Counted from the stretch's first letter, positions 18,073 through 27,527 are shown. The stretch is 64,000 nucleotides of DNA from G965214625 sp965214625 (GCA_965214625.1 OZ243962.1:2418001-2482000), one strand, 5' to 3'. The notes: generated from the letters alone by a model not told the origin. Translations and numbers: made by a program.

Positions 18073-19755
18073 ATGAATACCGTTGTGCTTGCCAGAAATG
18101 ATGGGCGTGTCGTGAGACGTACCGTCAGTGGATGGATGCTGGTCAGCGTCGGTGTGACATTGATGGTGCTCACCCCGATCATTACCATTTGTGCCTTTTT
18201 GTTTGCACCTGCCAGCGAGAACTGGGCGCATCTGGTGGGAACGGTATTACCGGACTATGTGAAAAATTCCTTGATTCTGATGCTGGGTGTTGCCCTTGGT
18301 GCGGGCAGTATCGGAACCACGACGGCCTGGCTGACCAGCATGTACCAGTTTCCTGGACGGGGAGTATTGATCTGGGCACTGTTATTGCCTCTCGCCATGC
18401 CTGCCTATATCATCGCCTATACTTATACCGGCATGCTGGAGGTCAGCGGACCGCTGCAGGAGTGGATTCGTGTCTATTTCGGGGTGGAGTATGGTGAATA
18501 CTGGTTTCCCGAGGTCCGTTCGATCAGTGGGGCCATCGTCATGTTTTCATTGGTTTTATATCCTTATGTTTACCTGCTGGCGCGTGCCGGATTTCTGGAT
18601 CAGTCGGTGTGTGTGCTTGAAGTCAGTCGTTCACTTGGTTGCGGCCCCTGGCGCAGTTTTGCAACTGTTGCCTTGCCACTGGCACGTCCGGCCATCGTCG
18701 CGGGCCTGTCACTGGTTTTGATGGAGACACTGGCTGATTTCGGGGTGGTGCAATACTTTGGGGTCAGTACCTTCACGACGGGTATTTTCCGCACTTGGTT
18801 CGGTATGCACGATACGGTGGCGGCGGCACAGCTCTCCGTCCTGTTGATGCTTTTTGTTTTCGCACTGATTATGCTCGAGCGAGGGTCACGGCGCCGTGCC
18901 CGCTTTCATCATACCACCAATCGCTATCAGCGATTGCCGGAAGTTCAACTGACCCGGGGTAAAGCCTGGTGTGCGACGGTGGCCTGTGTTTTACCGCTGA
19001 TATTCGGTTTTGTGGTGCCGGTCGTGCAGCTTGGACAGTGGGCAATACTGACCTTTGACCAGATGGTCGATGATCATTTTGTTGAACTGGCCAGCAACAG
19101 CTTTTTGCTGGCCGGTGCCGCCGCAGTGGTTACGCTGGTTCCGGCACTGTTGCTTGGCTACGGCAACCGTATCGCACCGTCCTTGGCAATGCGTTTTTGT
19201 ACCCGACTGGCGGCGATGGGTTATGCGATACCGGGAACGGTGATCGCGGTTGGCGTGCTGATCCCCTTCGGCCTGTTCGACAATGCCATCAATCGCTGGA
19301 CGCTGGCCCACTTTGATCTCGGTACCGGTCTGTTATTCAGCGGGACCGTGTTCATTCTCCTGTTCGCCTATATGGTGCGTTTTCTTGCCGTTTCCCTGCA
19401 AACGGTCGAGGCGGGCCTGGGGAAGATCAAACCGTCGATGGACGAAGCGGCACGGTCTATGGGCCATGCACATGCAAGCGTGCTCAGATACGTGCATTTG
19501 CCGATTGTAAAGGGCAGTCTGTTGACCGCCTTGCTCATTGTGTTTGTCGATGTGTTAAAGGAACTGCCCGCCACACTGGTCTTGCGTCCCTTTGATTTCA
19601 ATACGCTGGCGGTGCGTGCGTACGAACTCGCTTCGGATGAACGACTTGCCGATTCGTCTACCGCGGCGCTGGCCATTGTTGCGGTGGGTGTGATTCCCGT
19701 GATACTGCTGAGTGTCACGATCAGTCGATCACGGGCCGGGAGTCGCAGCCTATGA
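18073..19755 (+). CDS. Ferric iron ABC transporter permease (FbpB-like, fused two-domain)
   Basis: Inner-membrane permease of 560 residues with about twelve membrane segments in two duplicated BPD_transp_1 domains. Each half has an EAA loop for contact with the ATPase: EVSRSLGCGPWRSFATVALP in the first half and DEAARSMGHAHASVLRYV in the second. The tandem arrangement is usual for FbpB-type Fe3+ permeases. It begins 263 bases after the binding protein and overlaps the ATPase start by four bases. Confidence 0.9.
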   Translation: MNTVVLARNDGRVVRRTVSGWMLVSVGVTLMVLTPIITICAFLFAPASENWAHLVGTVLPDYVKNSLILMLGVALGAGSIGTTTAWLTSMYQFPGRGVLIWALLLPLAMPAYIIAYTYTGMLEVSGPLQEWIRVYFGVEYGEYWFPEVRSISGAIVMFSLVLYPYVYLLARAGFLDQSVCVLEVSRSLGCGPWRSFATVALPLARPAIVAGLSLVLMETLADFGVVQYFGVSTFTTGIFRTWFGMHDTVAAAQLSVLLMLFVFALIMLERGSRRRARFHHTTNRYQRLPEVQLTRGKAWCATVACVLPLIFGFVVPVVQLGQWAILTFDQMVDDHFVELASNSFLLAGAAAVVTLVPALLLGYGNRIAPSLAMRFCTRLAAMGYAIPGTVIAVGVLIPFGLFDNAINRWTLAHFDLGTGLLFSGTVFILLFAYMVRFLAVSLQTVEAGLGKIKPSMDEAARSMGHAHASVLRYVHLPIVKGSLLTALLIVFVDVLKELPATLVLRPFDFNTLAVRAYELASDERLADSSTAALAIVAVGVIPVILLSVTISRSRAGSRSL

Positions 19756-20798
19756 TGAATCACCTGAAACTGTCCGATATCAGCGTGGATCTCAAGGATC
19801 AGCGCATTGTTGACAATGTCAGCATTAGCCTCAACAGCGGGCAGATTGGCAGTCTTCTCGGTCCGAGCGGGTGTGGCAAGACCACCTTGCTGCGCATGAT
19901 TGCCGGTTTTGAAAAGCCGATCAAGGGCAATGTCCATTTGCGTGATCAGTTGATTACCGATGCCTCTCATGTCGTCCCTCCCGAGCATCGACGGATCGGC
20001 ATGGTATTTCAGGACCTGGCGCTTTTCCCTCATCTCACGGTGGTTGGAAATGTCGGTTTCGGAATTCGTCATCAATCCAACAAGGCCCGTCTCTCACGTG
20101 TCGAAGCGTTGCTGGACCTGGTGGGGTTGAGACGCTATGCACAAAGCTATCCACACGAACTGTCAGGTGGACAGCAGCAGCGCGTCGCCTTGATTCGCGC
20201 CATGGCTCCCCGTCCGGATATGTTGCTGTTGGATGAGCCGTTCAGCGGTCAGGATATTGAACTTCGTGAACAGTTGGCACAGGAAGTCAGAGACATCCTG
20301 CTCCATGACGGCGTAACGGCATTGCTTGTGACGCATGACCAACATGAAGCGTTTGCGTTTGCCGATGTGATCGGTGTGATGAATTACGGTCATCTGCACC
20401 AGTGGGACAGTGCCTATAACCTCTATCACCGGCCCGCGGACCGCTTTGTGGCTGATTTTATCGGACAAGGCGTTTTTGTACGCGGACGTGTACTTGATTA
20501 TGAGCGGGTGCAAACCGAACTCGGTATTGTCAGCGGAGAAATGATCAGTCATTTTTCACCGGGCACCGATGTCGATTTGCTGATCAGACCGGACGATGTC
20601 CTGCATGATGACCTGAGTCCCAAGATGGCCACGGTCGAAGCAAAATCTTTTCGTGGGGCCGATCACCTCTACACACTGCGCCTATCGGGATCGGTACGTG
20701 TTCTTTGCCTGGCACCGAGCCACCATAATCATGACATCGGTGAGCAGATCGGAATCAAACTGGAGCTGGATCATCTGGTGGTCTTCGCCCATGAGTGA
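19752..20798 (+). CDS. Ferric iron ABC transporter ATP-binding protein (FbpC-like)
   Basis: Cytoplasmic ATPase of the iron importer. Walker A GPSGCGKTT, Q-loop FQDLALFPH, signature LSGGQQQRVALIRAM, Walker B LLLDEPFSG and the switch His in VTHDQHEA are all present. The C-terminal 110 residues form a TOBE-like regulatory domain. The length (348) is normal. The four-base overlap with the permease shows coupling. Confidence 0.92.
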   Translation: MMNHLKLSDISVDLKDQRIVDNVSISLNSGQIGSLLGPSGCGKTTLLRMIAGFEKPIKGNVHLRDQLITDASHVVPPEHRRIGMVFQDLALFPHLTVVGNVGFGIRHQSNKARLSRVEALLDLVGLRRYAQSYPHELSGGQQQRVALIRAMAPRPDMLLLDEPFSGQDIELREQLAQEVRDILLHDGVTALLVTHDQHEAFAFADVIGVMNYGHLHQWDSAYNLYHRPADRFVADFIGQGVFVRGRVLDYERVQTELGIVSGEMISHFSPGTDVDLLIRPDDVLHDDLSPKMATVEAKSFRGADHLYTLRLSGSVRVLCLAPSHHNHDIGEQIGIKLELDHLVVFAHE

Positions 20799-20878
20799 GG
20801 CTTCCCCCATGTGACACTGCGAAGGCGGTTCTTGGAATCGAATGGGAAACGCAGGTCGGTTGTGCTGCTGTTTGCAAG

Positions 20879-20934
20879 CGTGATATTGCCGCATGATTCG
20901 GAATCTGCAATACTGCTCATGCGGCAATATCACG
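20879..20934. repeat. Perfect 18-bp inverted repeat with 20-base loop
   Basis: The left arm CGTGATATTGCCGCATGA (20879-20896) is the exact reverse complement of 20917-20934, with 20 bases between. It lies 80 bases after the iron ABC operon and about 107 bases before the dioxygenase gene. There is no T-run after either arm, so it is not a classical intrinsic terminator. It could be a transcript hairpin, an operator, or a terminal-repeat scar. Confidence 0.8.
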
Positions 20935-21040
20935 GTCATGCTGTGAGTGTTTTCAAAGTGATGCGCGGGGCGCTCCTGATACCACTGAGACGGTACGGCA
21001 GGCGATTCATAGTGGGTGTATCAAGTGATAGGTAGGTGGG

Positions 21041-21994
21041 GTGATGAGAGGCGAAAATAAAGGCCGGTCGACGGGAACCGTCCGGGTTGAGCCGATGACA
21101 GTTCATATTGGTGCGCTTGTGACAGGGGTTGATTTGGCCAGACCACTGTCGGCGAGCCAGCGGACTGCTATCCGGGAAGCGTTTTTGAAATGGAAGGTGA
21201 TCTTTTTCAGGGATCAGAGACTCGACCACGATCAACATATTGCGTTTGCCCGGCAATTCGGGGAACTGACACCGGGCCATGTGGTGTTCGGCCATGCACC
21301 CGATTATCCTGAAATTTATCCGGTCACGAAAAACAGGACAGCATTCGCTGCACGCCCGTCTTCATCAAGAGTCTGGACAGACTGGCATACGGACATCACC
21401 GCCGCCGTCAATCCGCCGTTGGGGTCGATACTGCGTGCTGTTGTCGTGCCTCCTTATGGGGGGGATACGCAATGGATGAACATGGTGGCGGCGTTCAAGC
21501 AGTTATCCACCAAAATGCAGGCTTTTTTATCGACCTTGCGTTCGGTTCACCGATTCAAGTGGGCGCAAGATGGTCAGGCTGCCGATGCCTATAATGAACA
21601 GGTGCGCAGTCATCTGTTGCTGGCGGAACATCCGATGGTGACTGTTCATCCCGAAACCGGGGAACATGCACTGTATACCAATCAGGAGTTCGTCAAGGAA
21701 ATTGTGGGGCTGACACCCCGTGAAAGTGAACTTCTGCTGGAGTATCTCTGGGAGCATTGTGCGAAGCCGGAATTCATGGTCCGGTTTCGATGGGAGGAGG
21801 GAAGTGTCGCATTTTGGGACAATCGTTCAACGCAACACATTGCGGTCAGGGATGTATACGATTCGGAGTTTGAAAGAGAGTTCTACCGGGTTACGTTGAA
21901 TGGCGCAATACCGGTCGGCCCCGATGGCGTGTCTTCCGTCGGCCTGGCGGGCACACCGATTGAACCGGTACAGCGTGTCGATGCGCGAGCGTGA
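21041..21994 (+). CDS. TauD/TfdA-family Fe(II)/2-oxoglutarate dioxygenase
   Basis: Non-haem iron oxygenase that couples 2-oxoglutarate decarboxylation to hydroxylation of a small substrate such as a sulfonate, aryloxyacid or carnitine-type compound. The iron triad is visible: His116 and Asp118 in WHTD and His266 in STQHIAV, with a downstream Arg in REFYRVTLNG for 2-oxoglutarate. The N-terminal GALVTGVDLARPLS is typical of TauD. The length is 317 from a GTG; an ATG three bases on is equally possible. With no transporter or regulator beside it, the substrate is unknown. Confidence 0.87.
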   Translation: MMRGENKGRSTGTVRVEPMTVHIGALVTGVDLARPLSASQRTAIREAFLKWKVIFFRDQRLDHDQHIAFARQFGELTPGHVVFGHAPDYPEIYPVTKNRTAFAARPSSSRVWTDWHTDITAAVNPPLGSILRAVVVPPYGGDTQWMNMVAAFKQLSTKMQAFLSTLRSVHRFKWAQDGQAADAYNEQVRSHLLLAEHPMVTVHPETGEHALYTNQEFVKEIVGLTPRESELLLEYLWEHCAKPEFMVRFRWEEGSVAFWDNRSTQHIAVRDVYDSEFEREFYRVTLNGAIPVGPDGVSSVGLAGTPIEPVQRVDARA

Positions 21995-22000
21995 TTGACT

Positions 22001-22948
22001 TCACGTTGCTGCTGACGGGCGCCGGTGATTGAGGTAAGCTGCGCCAAACACGCCTGCACTGTCACCTAGTTCGGGCCGGACAATCTGGGTTTGCATTTCC
22101 CGATTGAAAACGTGGTGTGCGATCTCTTCCTTGCCGCGGGAGTAGATCAGATCCAGGTTGCCGACACCGCCGCCGATCACGATCACATCAGGGTCCAGAA
22201 TGTTGATGACACTGGCGACGCCCCGTCCGAAATGCCGCAAAAATCGATTGATCGTTGCCATCGCCTCGGGATGGCCGGCTGAAGACAATTGCGTGATCTT
22301 TGCAAGTGAACGGTGTTCCTGGGTCAGCGATTGATAGTGTTTTTCGATCGCGGGCCCGGAAAGCAGCGTCTCAACACATCCACGGCGACCGCAGTAGCAA
22401 GCCCCCCCGGAATCATCCAGAAAATTATGCCCCCATTCCCCGGCAATGGCCTGGCGGCCGGTAATCAGCTGGTTGTTAACCACCAGTCCCCCACCGACGC
22501 CCGTTCCCATGATAATACCGAAGACAACCTTGGCCCGGGGAGCAATCGATTTGACGATACCCATGCGTGTTTCTGCCAGCACAAAGCAATTGGCATCGTT
22601 TTCGATTGTGACCGGCATATCAAGCAGTGACTCCAGATCCCGTTTGATCGGCTTGTGATTGAGGTGCTGCGAGTTGCTTCCTCTTAGGATACCGGTGGCT
22701 GTATCCAGTGATCCGGGTGTTCCCATGCCGAGACATCGGGGCATTTCACCGACCTGGTCTGCCATCTGCTGCACAAGGTGTTGGATCTGACCGAGGACAT
22801 GGGCATATCCCCGGTCCCCTTCGGTTGCAATCCGGATTCGACAGAGTGTTTCGGCACCGGCATTGGGGGGGATCACCACCCCTTCTATTTTGGTTCCACC
22901 GACGTCAATACCCCACAGGGCTTCTTCGGCCGTGGTCAATCCGGTCAT
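22001..22948 (-). CDS. ROK-family sugar kinase
   Basis: Sugar kinase of the ROK family (glucokinase, fructokinase or N-acetylglucosamine kinase). The N-terminal phosphate loop GIDVGGTKIEG is at 13-23. IENDANCFVLAE contains the catalytic Asp. The family zinc site appears as CYCGRRGCVE, after GEWGHN. The product is 315 residues; the frame extends upstream, but the start at 22948 overlaps the stop of the upstream transporter in an ATGA, a strong sign of the true start. Cotranscribed with the EamA transporter; sugar specificity is not resolvable. Confidence 0.88.
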   Translation of the reverse strand: MTGLTTAEEALWGIDVGGTKIEGVVIPPNAGAETLCRIRIATEGDRGYAHVLGQIQHLVQQMADQVGEMPRCLGMGTPGSLDTATGILRGSNSQHLNHKPIKRDLESLLDMPVTIENDANCFVLAETRMGIVKSIAPRAKVVFGIIMGTGVGGGLVVNNQLITGRQAIAGEWGHNFLDDSGGACYCGRRGCVETLLSGPAIEKHYQSLTQEHRSLAKITQLSSAGHPEAMATINRFLRHFGRGVASVINILDPDVIVIGGGVGNLDLIYSRGKEEIAHHVFNREMQTQIVRPELGDSAGVFGAAYLNHRRPSAAT

Positions 22949-23988
22949 CGTCGCGGTAGTTGGGGGCGTCGGAAAGCGGTACGCCGCTTCAGAATGATTT
23001 CCCTTCTGAGGATATAGAAATTGCTCGAGACCAATAACATGATCCCAATGATGCTCTGTGGGGCTGGAAATTCCATGAAAACCAGGTAGCCAAAGACAAT
23101 TCCCCACAAAAGATAGGTGTATTCAAACGGGGCAATACTGCTGAATTCAGCCACCATGTAAGCCCGAATCAGGCAGTAAAAGCCGACGGCGGCAATCCCG
23201 CCCAACAGGATCATCAGCCACAGATGTGTCTGGGAGGGGAGCCTCCATGCCCTGAGCAAGAACTGGTACGAAGGGTCCGACGGTTGGGCACCCGAGGTAA
23301 TGAAGTAAACCAGTGCACTGCAGAACATGCTGAGCACGAGGAATACCAGCATCGTGTAAAAAGCGGATGTGCCTGCTGAATCCCGAGGATCAATGTACCG
23401 TGTTAACAGCGTCGAGAAGGCGTAGGTAAAGGCAGCCATGAGGGCCAGTATAACGGCTGGATTATTGAAATGCCCTTGCGGACCGACAATCATGACGATG
23501 GACAGGAAGCCCAGACCGATTGCACTCCACCGATGGATACCGACTTTCTCGCGGAAGAGGACTGCAGACAGTGCGGTCACAATGACGGGCGCCAGAAAGG
23601 TGATGGTTGCCGTCTCCGCAAGAGGCAGGGATGCCATCGCAAGGTAATAGCATAGATAGGACAGAAACCCGAGCGTGGCTTTTGCCATAACCGGCCATTT
23701 GCGATGCAGTCTGAGCGAGGCCGGTCTGCCCGGGACAAGCAGAACAAGCAGAATGATGACAAGGCCGGCACAACTTCGGGTAAAGACAATCTGTAGTACC
23801 GGGTAGGTGTCGCTGAATGATTTGATAATGACATCCTGTATCGAAAAGAGAAACAGGCCTGCGGTGATGCATGAAATACCTGTAAAGGTATTGTCGGAGA
23901 ACGGTGACAGGGAGGAGGTCCGCAACGTCATTGAAAGCCCGCTGCGAGCAAATACATCGGGCGGGTGATGCTGCGCATGGTCATACAC
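22945..23988 (-). CDS. EamA-family (DMT) inner-membrane transporter
   Basis: Drug/metabolite transporter with ten predicted membrane helices in two EamA repeats. The first repeat begins near TFTGISCITAGLFLFSIQDV and the second near PAVILALMAAFTYAFSTLL. The start at 23988 has an AGGAGG ribosome binding site seven bases upstream, which decides it over Met20. The stop overlaps the ROK kinase start. The pairing with a sugar kinase hints at uptake or export of a sugar-like metabolite, but no substrate can be assigned. Confidence 0.85.
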   Translation of the reverse strand: MYDHAQHHPPDVFARSGLSMTLRTSSLSPFSDNTFTGISCITAGLFLFSIQDVIIKSFSDTYPVLQIVFTRSCAGLVIILLVLLVPGRPASLRLHRKWPVMAKATLGFLSYLCYYLAMASLPLAETATITFLAPVIVTALSAVLFREKVGIHRWSAIGLGFLSIVMIVGPQGHFNNPAVILALMAAFTYAFSTLLTRYIDPRDSAGTSAFYTMLVFLVLSMFCSALVYFITSGAQPSDPSYQFLLRAWRLPSQTHLWLMILLGGIAAVGFYCLIRAYMVAEFSSIAPFEYTYLLWGIVFGYLVFMEFPAPQSIIGIMLLVSSNFYILRREIILKRRTAFRRPQLPRR

Positions 23989-24419
23989 AATCCTCCTCAG
24001 GCAATGTGTCTAACGAACAAACTTGACTGAGCGCATAACTTAACGCCCTTTTTCTCCGTTTTGCAAGTGGTTGCGGCCACTTTTTAGTCAATATCTTGAA
24101 TTCGGTGCGGGCCCAGCAGGTCAACCGGACCGCCATACAGACAACCGGGTGACCCATGAAACCGGACAACCTTTCCGGGCCTTTCGGACGGTTGGATCGG
24201 GGGATGTGATTGTTGTTCCCGGCAGGCGATCCGTGGTTTTTCATCGGCCATGAATCAGGATACAAGGATCCGGCAAATCTGTCGTATACTCGCCGTGGAA
24301 TGACGCATATAAGAAATATTATGCTACGGCATAATAAATCTGATGTGCAAATGTGGCATGCTATTTTATAAAATCAACCTGTTTGGTCTGTTGAGATTAC
24401 TATTTTCCTGGAGCCGAGA
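23989..24419. other. Divergent intergenic region upstream of glyA
   Basis: About 430 bases between the EamA-ROK operon and glyA with no supported gene. A small hairpin AAGTGG-N6-CCACTT followed by TTT (24065-24085) reads as a weak plus-strand terminator without an obvious upstream gene. The AT-rich 100 bases before glyA hold the palindrome listed separately and probably the glyA promoter. Confidence 0.45.
24317..24336. promoter_or_regulatory. Putative operator palindrome upstream of glyA
   Basis: A perfect 8-4-8 inverted repeat, TATTATGC-TACG-GCATAATA, lies 84 bases before the glyA start in an AT-rich stretch. Its size and position fit a dimeric repressor or activator site. I cannot match it to a named regulator with confidence. 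Confidence 0.5.
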
Positions 24420-25682
24420 ATGTTAAAGAAGAACGAAAGTGTTGCCGAGTTTGATCCCGAGTTGTGGGCGTCAATTGTGGATGAGGAGAATCGGCAGGAA
24501 GAACATGTTGAACTGATTGCTTCAGAAAACTTCACCAGCCCGAGGGTACTGGCTCTTCAGGGGTCGGTGCTCACCAACAAGTATGCCGAAGGGTATCCGG
24601 ACAAGCGGTATTACGGGGGCTGTGAACACGTTGATGTCGGGGAGAAACTGGCGATTGAACGGGCCAAGACGCTGTTTGATGCCGCTTATGCGAATGTTCA
24701 GCCACATTCCGGTTCCTCGGCCAATTTGGCAGTGTACATGGCCTTGGTGGACCCCGGGGATACCATATTGGGAATGAGTCTGGCGCACGGCGGGCATTTG
24801 ACGCACGGCGCATCGGTCAACTTTTCGGGAAAGCTTTATAATGCAGTACAGTACGGACTGAATGAAGACACCGGTGAAGTCGACTACGAGGCAGTTGAGG
24901 CATTGGCCAACGAGCACCGTCCGAAGATGATTGTCGCTGGATTCTCAGCCTACTCCCGCATCATGGATTGGCAACGCTTTCGAGCGATTGCCGATAGTGT
25001 GGGCGCCTACCTGTTTGTCGATATGGCCCATGTTGCGGGATTGGTTGCGGCCGGCCTTTACCCCAACCCGACACCGATCGCTGATGTCTGCACGACGACC
25101 ACCCACAAAACACTTCGGGGGCCACGTGGCGGGATGATCCTGGCAAGAGAAAACGAGGCGGTGACGAAAAAGCTCAATTCGCTCGTTTTCCCCGGTTCCC
25201 AGGGCGGCCCGCTGATGCATGTCATCGCCGCCAAGGCGGTCGCGTTTAAAGAAGCCATGGACCCGTCATTCAAAAATTACCAGCAACAGGTTCTCGATAA
25301 TGCCAAAGCGATGGCGGCGGTGTTTTTGAGACGCGGTTTTAAAATCGTGTCCGGCGGGACCGACAGTCACCTGTTCTTGCTGGACTTGATTGATAAGGAT
25401 ATCACGGGGAAAGAGGCCGACCGGGCGCTGGGTCTTGCCAATATCACGGTGAATAAAAATGCGGTACCGAATGATCCGCGGTCCCCCTTTGTCACGAGCG
25501 GGCTTCGTATTGGTACCCCCGCCATGACGACTAGAGGGTTTGGGGTTGATGAATCCAGGGAATTGACGGGCTGGATATGTGATGTGTTGGAAAATATCAA
25601 TGATGGGGAAGTGATTGCGTCCGTTCGACAAAAGGTGATTGCCCTTTGCAGGCAATTTCCACTGTATAGGGATATTGGTTGA
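24420..25682 (+). CDS. glyA: Serine hydroxymethyltransferase
   Basis: PLP enzyme converting serine and tetrahydrofolate to glycine and methylene-tetrahydrofolate; the main source of one-carbon units. 420 residues, the usual length. It has the early ELIASENFTSPRVLALQGS segment, the YYGGCEHVD motif, the PLP lysine in TTTHKTLRGPRGG and RIGTPAMTTRGF. The start follows CTGGAG nine bases or so upstream. Not followed by nrdR, as it is in many relatives. Confidence 0.97.
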   Translation: MLKKNESVAEFDPELWASIVDEENRQEEHVELIASENFTSPRVLALQGSVLTNKYAEGYPDKRYYGGCEHVDVGEKLAIERAKTLFDAAYANVQPHSGSSANLAVYMALVDPGDTILGMSLAHGGHLTHGASVNFSGKLYNAVQYGLNEDTGEVDYEAVEALANEHRPKMIVAGFSAYSRIMDWQRFRAIADSVGAYLFVDMAHVAGLVAAGLYPNPTPIADVCTTTTHKTLRGPRGGMILARENEAVTKKLNSLVFPGSQGGPLMHVIAAKAVAFKEAMDPSFKNYQQQVLDNAKAMAAVFLRRGFKIVSGGTDSHLFLLDLIDKDITGKEADRALGLANITVNKNAVPNDPRSPFVTSGLRIGTPAMTTRGFGVDESRELTGWICDVLENINDGEVIASVRQKVIALCRQFPLYRDIG

Positions 25683-26132
25683 CCGGTGAGATTGGATGCG
25701 ATGCGGGAAGGTCGTACAGTATGGCGCAGGATCCCACGACTTGGCCGGTTCGTGCGCTTTGGTCCTAACTGACCGGGTTGGTCAGGCCATGTTGTCCTGA
25801 CACGACTGACACGGACCGCGCGCAGTACCGCAGTGCCTAAAGGATCGATGTCGGTACTAATGCGCCTGTTATGCGCAATGAAGGATAGAACGCTTCATGA
25901 TCGCCCTCGATATCAACGAGGGCGGTGCCTTGCGCGACTGGGTTTTGAAATGTACCCGATGACGGTTGTCGGTGCCGATTATCAAGCGCTGCGGTCAACC
26001 TGATTATGTAACGGGGGTGGCTTTGCGGCATCATGTGCTGAGCGATTGGAATGCCCGTGAGTTTCTGCATTGCGGACAGGTCGAGGTCCGATTTTCGCTA
26101 GTGATCCTGTCGTTTGTCGCTATACTGTGACC
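25683..26132. other. Gap between glyA and adaA
   Basis: About 450 bases with no recognised gene. A hairpin CGCCCTCG-N7-CGAGGGCG lies at 25902-25924 without a following T-run. The last 60 bases presumably contain the adaA promoter. Confidence 0.4.
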
Positions 26133-26708
26133 ATGTTATTGGATTTTGAAATCTGTTATCAGGCAGTACAAAACCGGGATCGGCGATTCGATGGGCTTTT
26201 CTTTACCGGTGTGCGCAGTACCGGGATTTTCTGTCGACCGGTGTGTCCTGCCGTGACACCGAAACCCGAGCATTGCGCTTTCTATCCTTCTGCCATGGCC
26301 GCGCTGGATGCAGGTTTCAGGCCATGTCTCCGCTGCCGTCCCGAAACGGTGCCCTACAGTCCTGCCTGGAACGGTGTCAAGACGACGGTTACACGGGCCC
26401 TGAAGTTGATTGATCAGGGTGCCTTGGATGAACAGACAATGGAACAGTTTGCAGAACGACTGGGTATCAGTGCCCGTTACTTGAGAAAGCTGTTTGCAAA
26501 ACATGTCGGTGTCAGCCCAACGTCGATGGCCCGGTCAAGGAGAATCCTGTTAGCGAAACGGCTGATTACCGATAGTGACAAACCGATGACAGAAATCGTT
26601 CACTTGGCCGGGTTTCACAGTATTCGCCAATTCAACGATACCTTTCGCAAGTTATACGGAACGACGCCGAGTTCTTTAAGAAAGACACCGTCAATAACCG
26701 AGCAATGA
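26133..26708 (+). CDS. AdaA-like methylphosphotriester acceptor and AraC-type regulator
   Basis: N-terminal half of a split Ada system. Residues 1-75 match the Ada Zn domain: FFTGVRSTGIFCRPVCPAV and GFRPCLRCRPE give zinc-ligand cysteines Cys34, Cys38, Cys65 and Cys68. One of these (the Cys38 equivalent of E. coli Ada) takes the methyl from DNA methylphosphotriesters. Residues 90-185 form two AraC helix-turn-helices (ISARYLRKLFAKHVGVSP and AGFHSIRQFNDTFRKLYG). The start at 26133 is chosen because homology begins there. The ogt gene follows after seven bases, so methylation damage probably induces both. Confidence 0.88.
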   Translation: MLLDFEICYQAVQNRDRRFDGLFFTGVRSTGIFCRPVCPAVTPKPEHCAFYPSAMAALDAGFRPCLRCRPETVPYSPAWNGVKTTVTRALKLIDQGALDEQTMEQFAERLGISARYLRKLFAKHVGVSPTSMARSRRILLAKRLITDSDKPMTEIVHLAGFHSIRQFNDTFRKLYGTTPSSLRKTPSITEQ

Positions 26709-26715
26709 GTCACCC

Positions 26716-27219
26716 ATGAAACGATTGAAATCCGACCTGTACCACAGTGAGATTGGCGACATTGTGATTTTGGGAACCGAAAAGCAACTTTGTTATCTCG
26801 ACTTCTCGGAGAACAGTGATCGACTGGACCGACTTCTGACTACACGATATGGGGGTTACACCTGTGAAAATGAGCCGAATCTGCTTGGCATGCAAGACAG
26901 GCTGGACCGTTACTTTAACCATGATTTCCATGCATTCGAGGGTGTCCGGATCGAAACGGACGGGACGGATTTCCAGCGCCGGGTGTGGCGCGAGTTGCAA
27001 ACGATTCCGGTTGGGCAGACGATCTCCTACCATCAACTGGCAACATCCATTGAGCAACCCACGGCGATTCGTGCAGCGGCCAGTGCCAATGCAAAAAACC
27101 CCGTTTCGATTGTCATTCCCTGCCATCGGGTAATCGGCAAGAATGGGGAATTGAGAGGGTATGCGGGCGGTGAGCATAGAAAGGCCTGGCTGCTGTCGCA
27201 CGAAGGGGCGATAGAGTAG
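26716..27219 (+). CDS. ogt: Methylated-DNA-protein cysteine methyltransferase
   Basis: Suicide repair protein that moves O6-alkyl groups from guanine to its own cysteine. The active site is IPCHRVIG. FQRRVWRELQTIPVGQTISYHQLA is the DNA-binding helix-turn-helix region, and the arginine finger lies in AIRAAASANAKNP. At 167 residues it matches the Ogt or AdaB length. Operonic with adaA, which together reproduces the two activities that E. coli Ada carries in one chain. Confidence 0.94.
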   Translation: MKRLKSDLYHSEIGDIVILGTEKQLCYLDFSENSDRLDRLLTTRYGGYTCENEPNLLGMQDRLDRYFNHDFHAFEGVRIETDGTDFQRRVWRELQTIPVGQTISYHQLATSIEQPTAIRAAASANAKNPVSIVIPCHRVIGKNGELRGYAGGEHRKAWLLSHEGAIE

Positions 27220-27256
27220 CGGTTGGATTTGGTATATCAAGGAAACTTGCGTCGGA

Positions 27257-27509
27257 CATGTAGCGGAAGAAGGATCGTCATTCACGCTTGACGATCAATT
27301 GCATCAGACACTGAAGGAAACCGCAGTATGCCAGCGACGTTCGATTGGCTCGATTATTGAAGAAAGCCTTCGCCTGCGTGGTATACGCACCTATGAAAGC
27401 ATCCGGGAAATCGTCAGTAGGGCACGGGGTATCTGGGTTGGAACAAAACGAAGCGCAGGCGCTGGCGGTTCGAGAAACCCGGCAGTTACGTCAGGGAAAG
27501 AACACCTGA
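27257..27509 (+). pseudogene. Broken ribbon-helix-helix antitoxin (VapB/CopG type)
   Basis: A stretch reading SSFTLDDQLHQTLKETAV then RRSIGSIIEESLRLRGI has the strand-helix-helix pattern of RHH antitoxins that precede PIN toxins. It has no start codon in frame: the nearest upstream ATG is followed at once by TAG. The likely C-terminus (AQALAVRETRQLRQG, then TGA at 27507) is in another frame, so at least one frameshift has occurred. It lies directly before the PIN remnant. Confidence 0.55.
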
Positions 27510-27527
27510 GCCCGTTTCCTCCAGCGC

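Noticed and set aside
24065..24085. Hairpin with short T-run on the plus strand upstream of glyA
   Set aside because: Stem of only six pairs and no plus-strand gene upstream to terminate.
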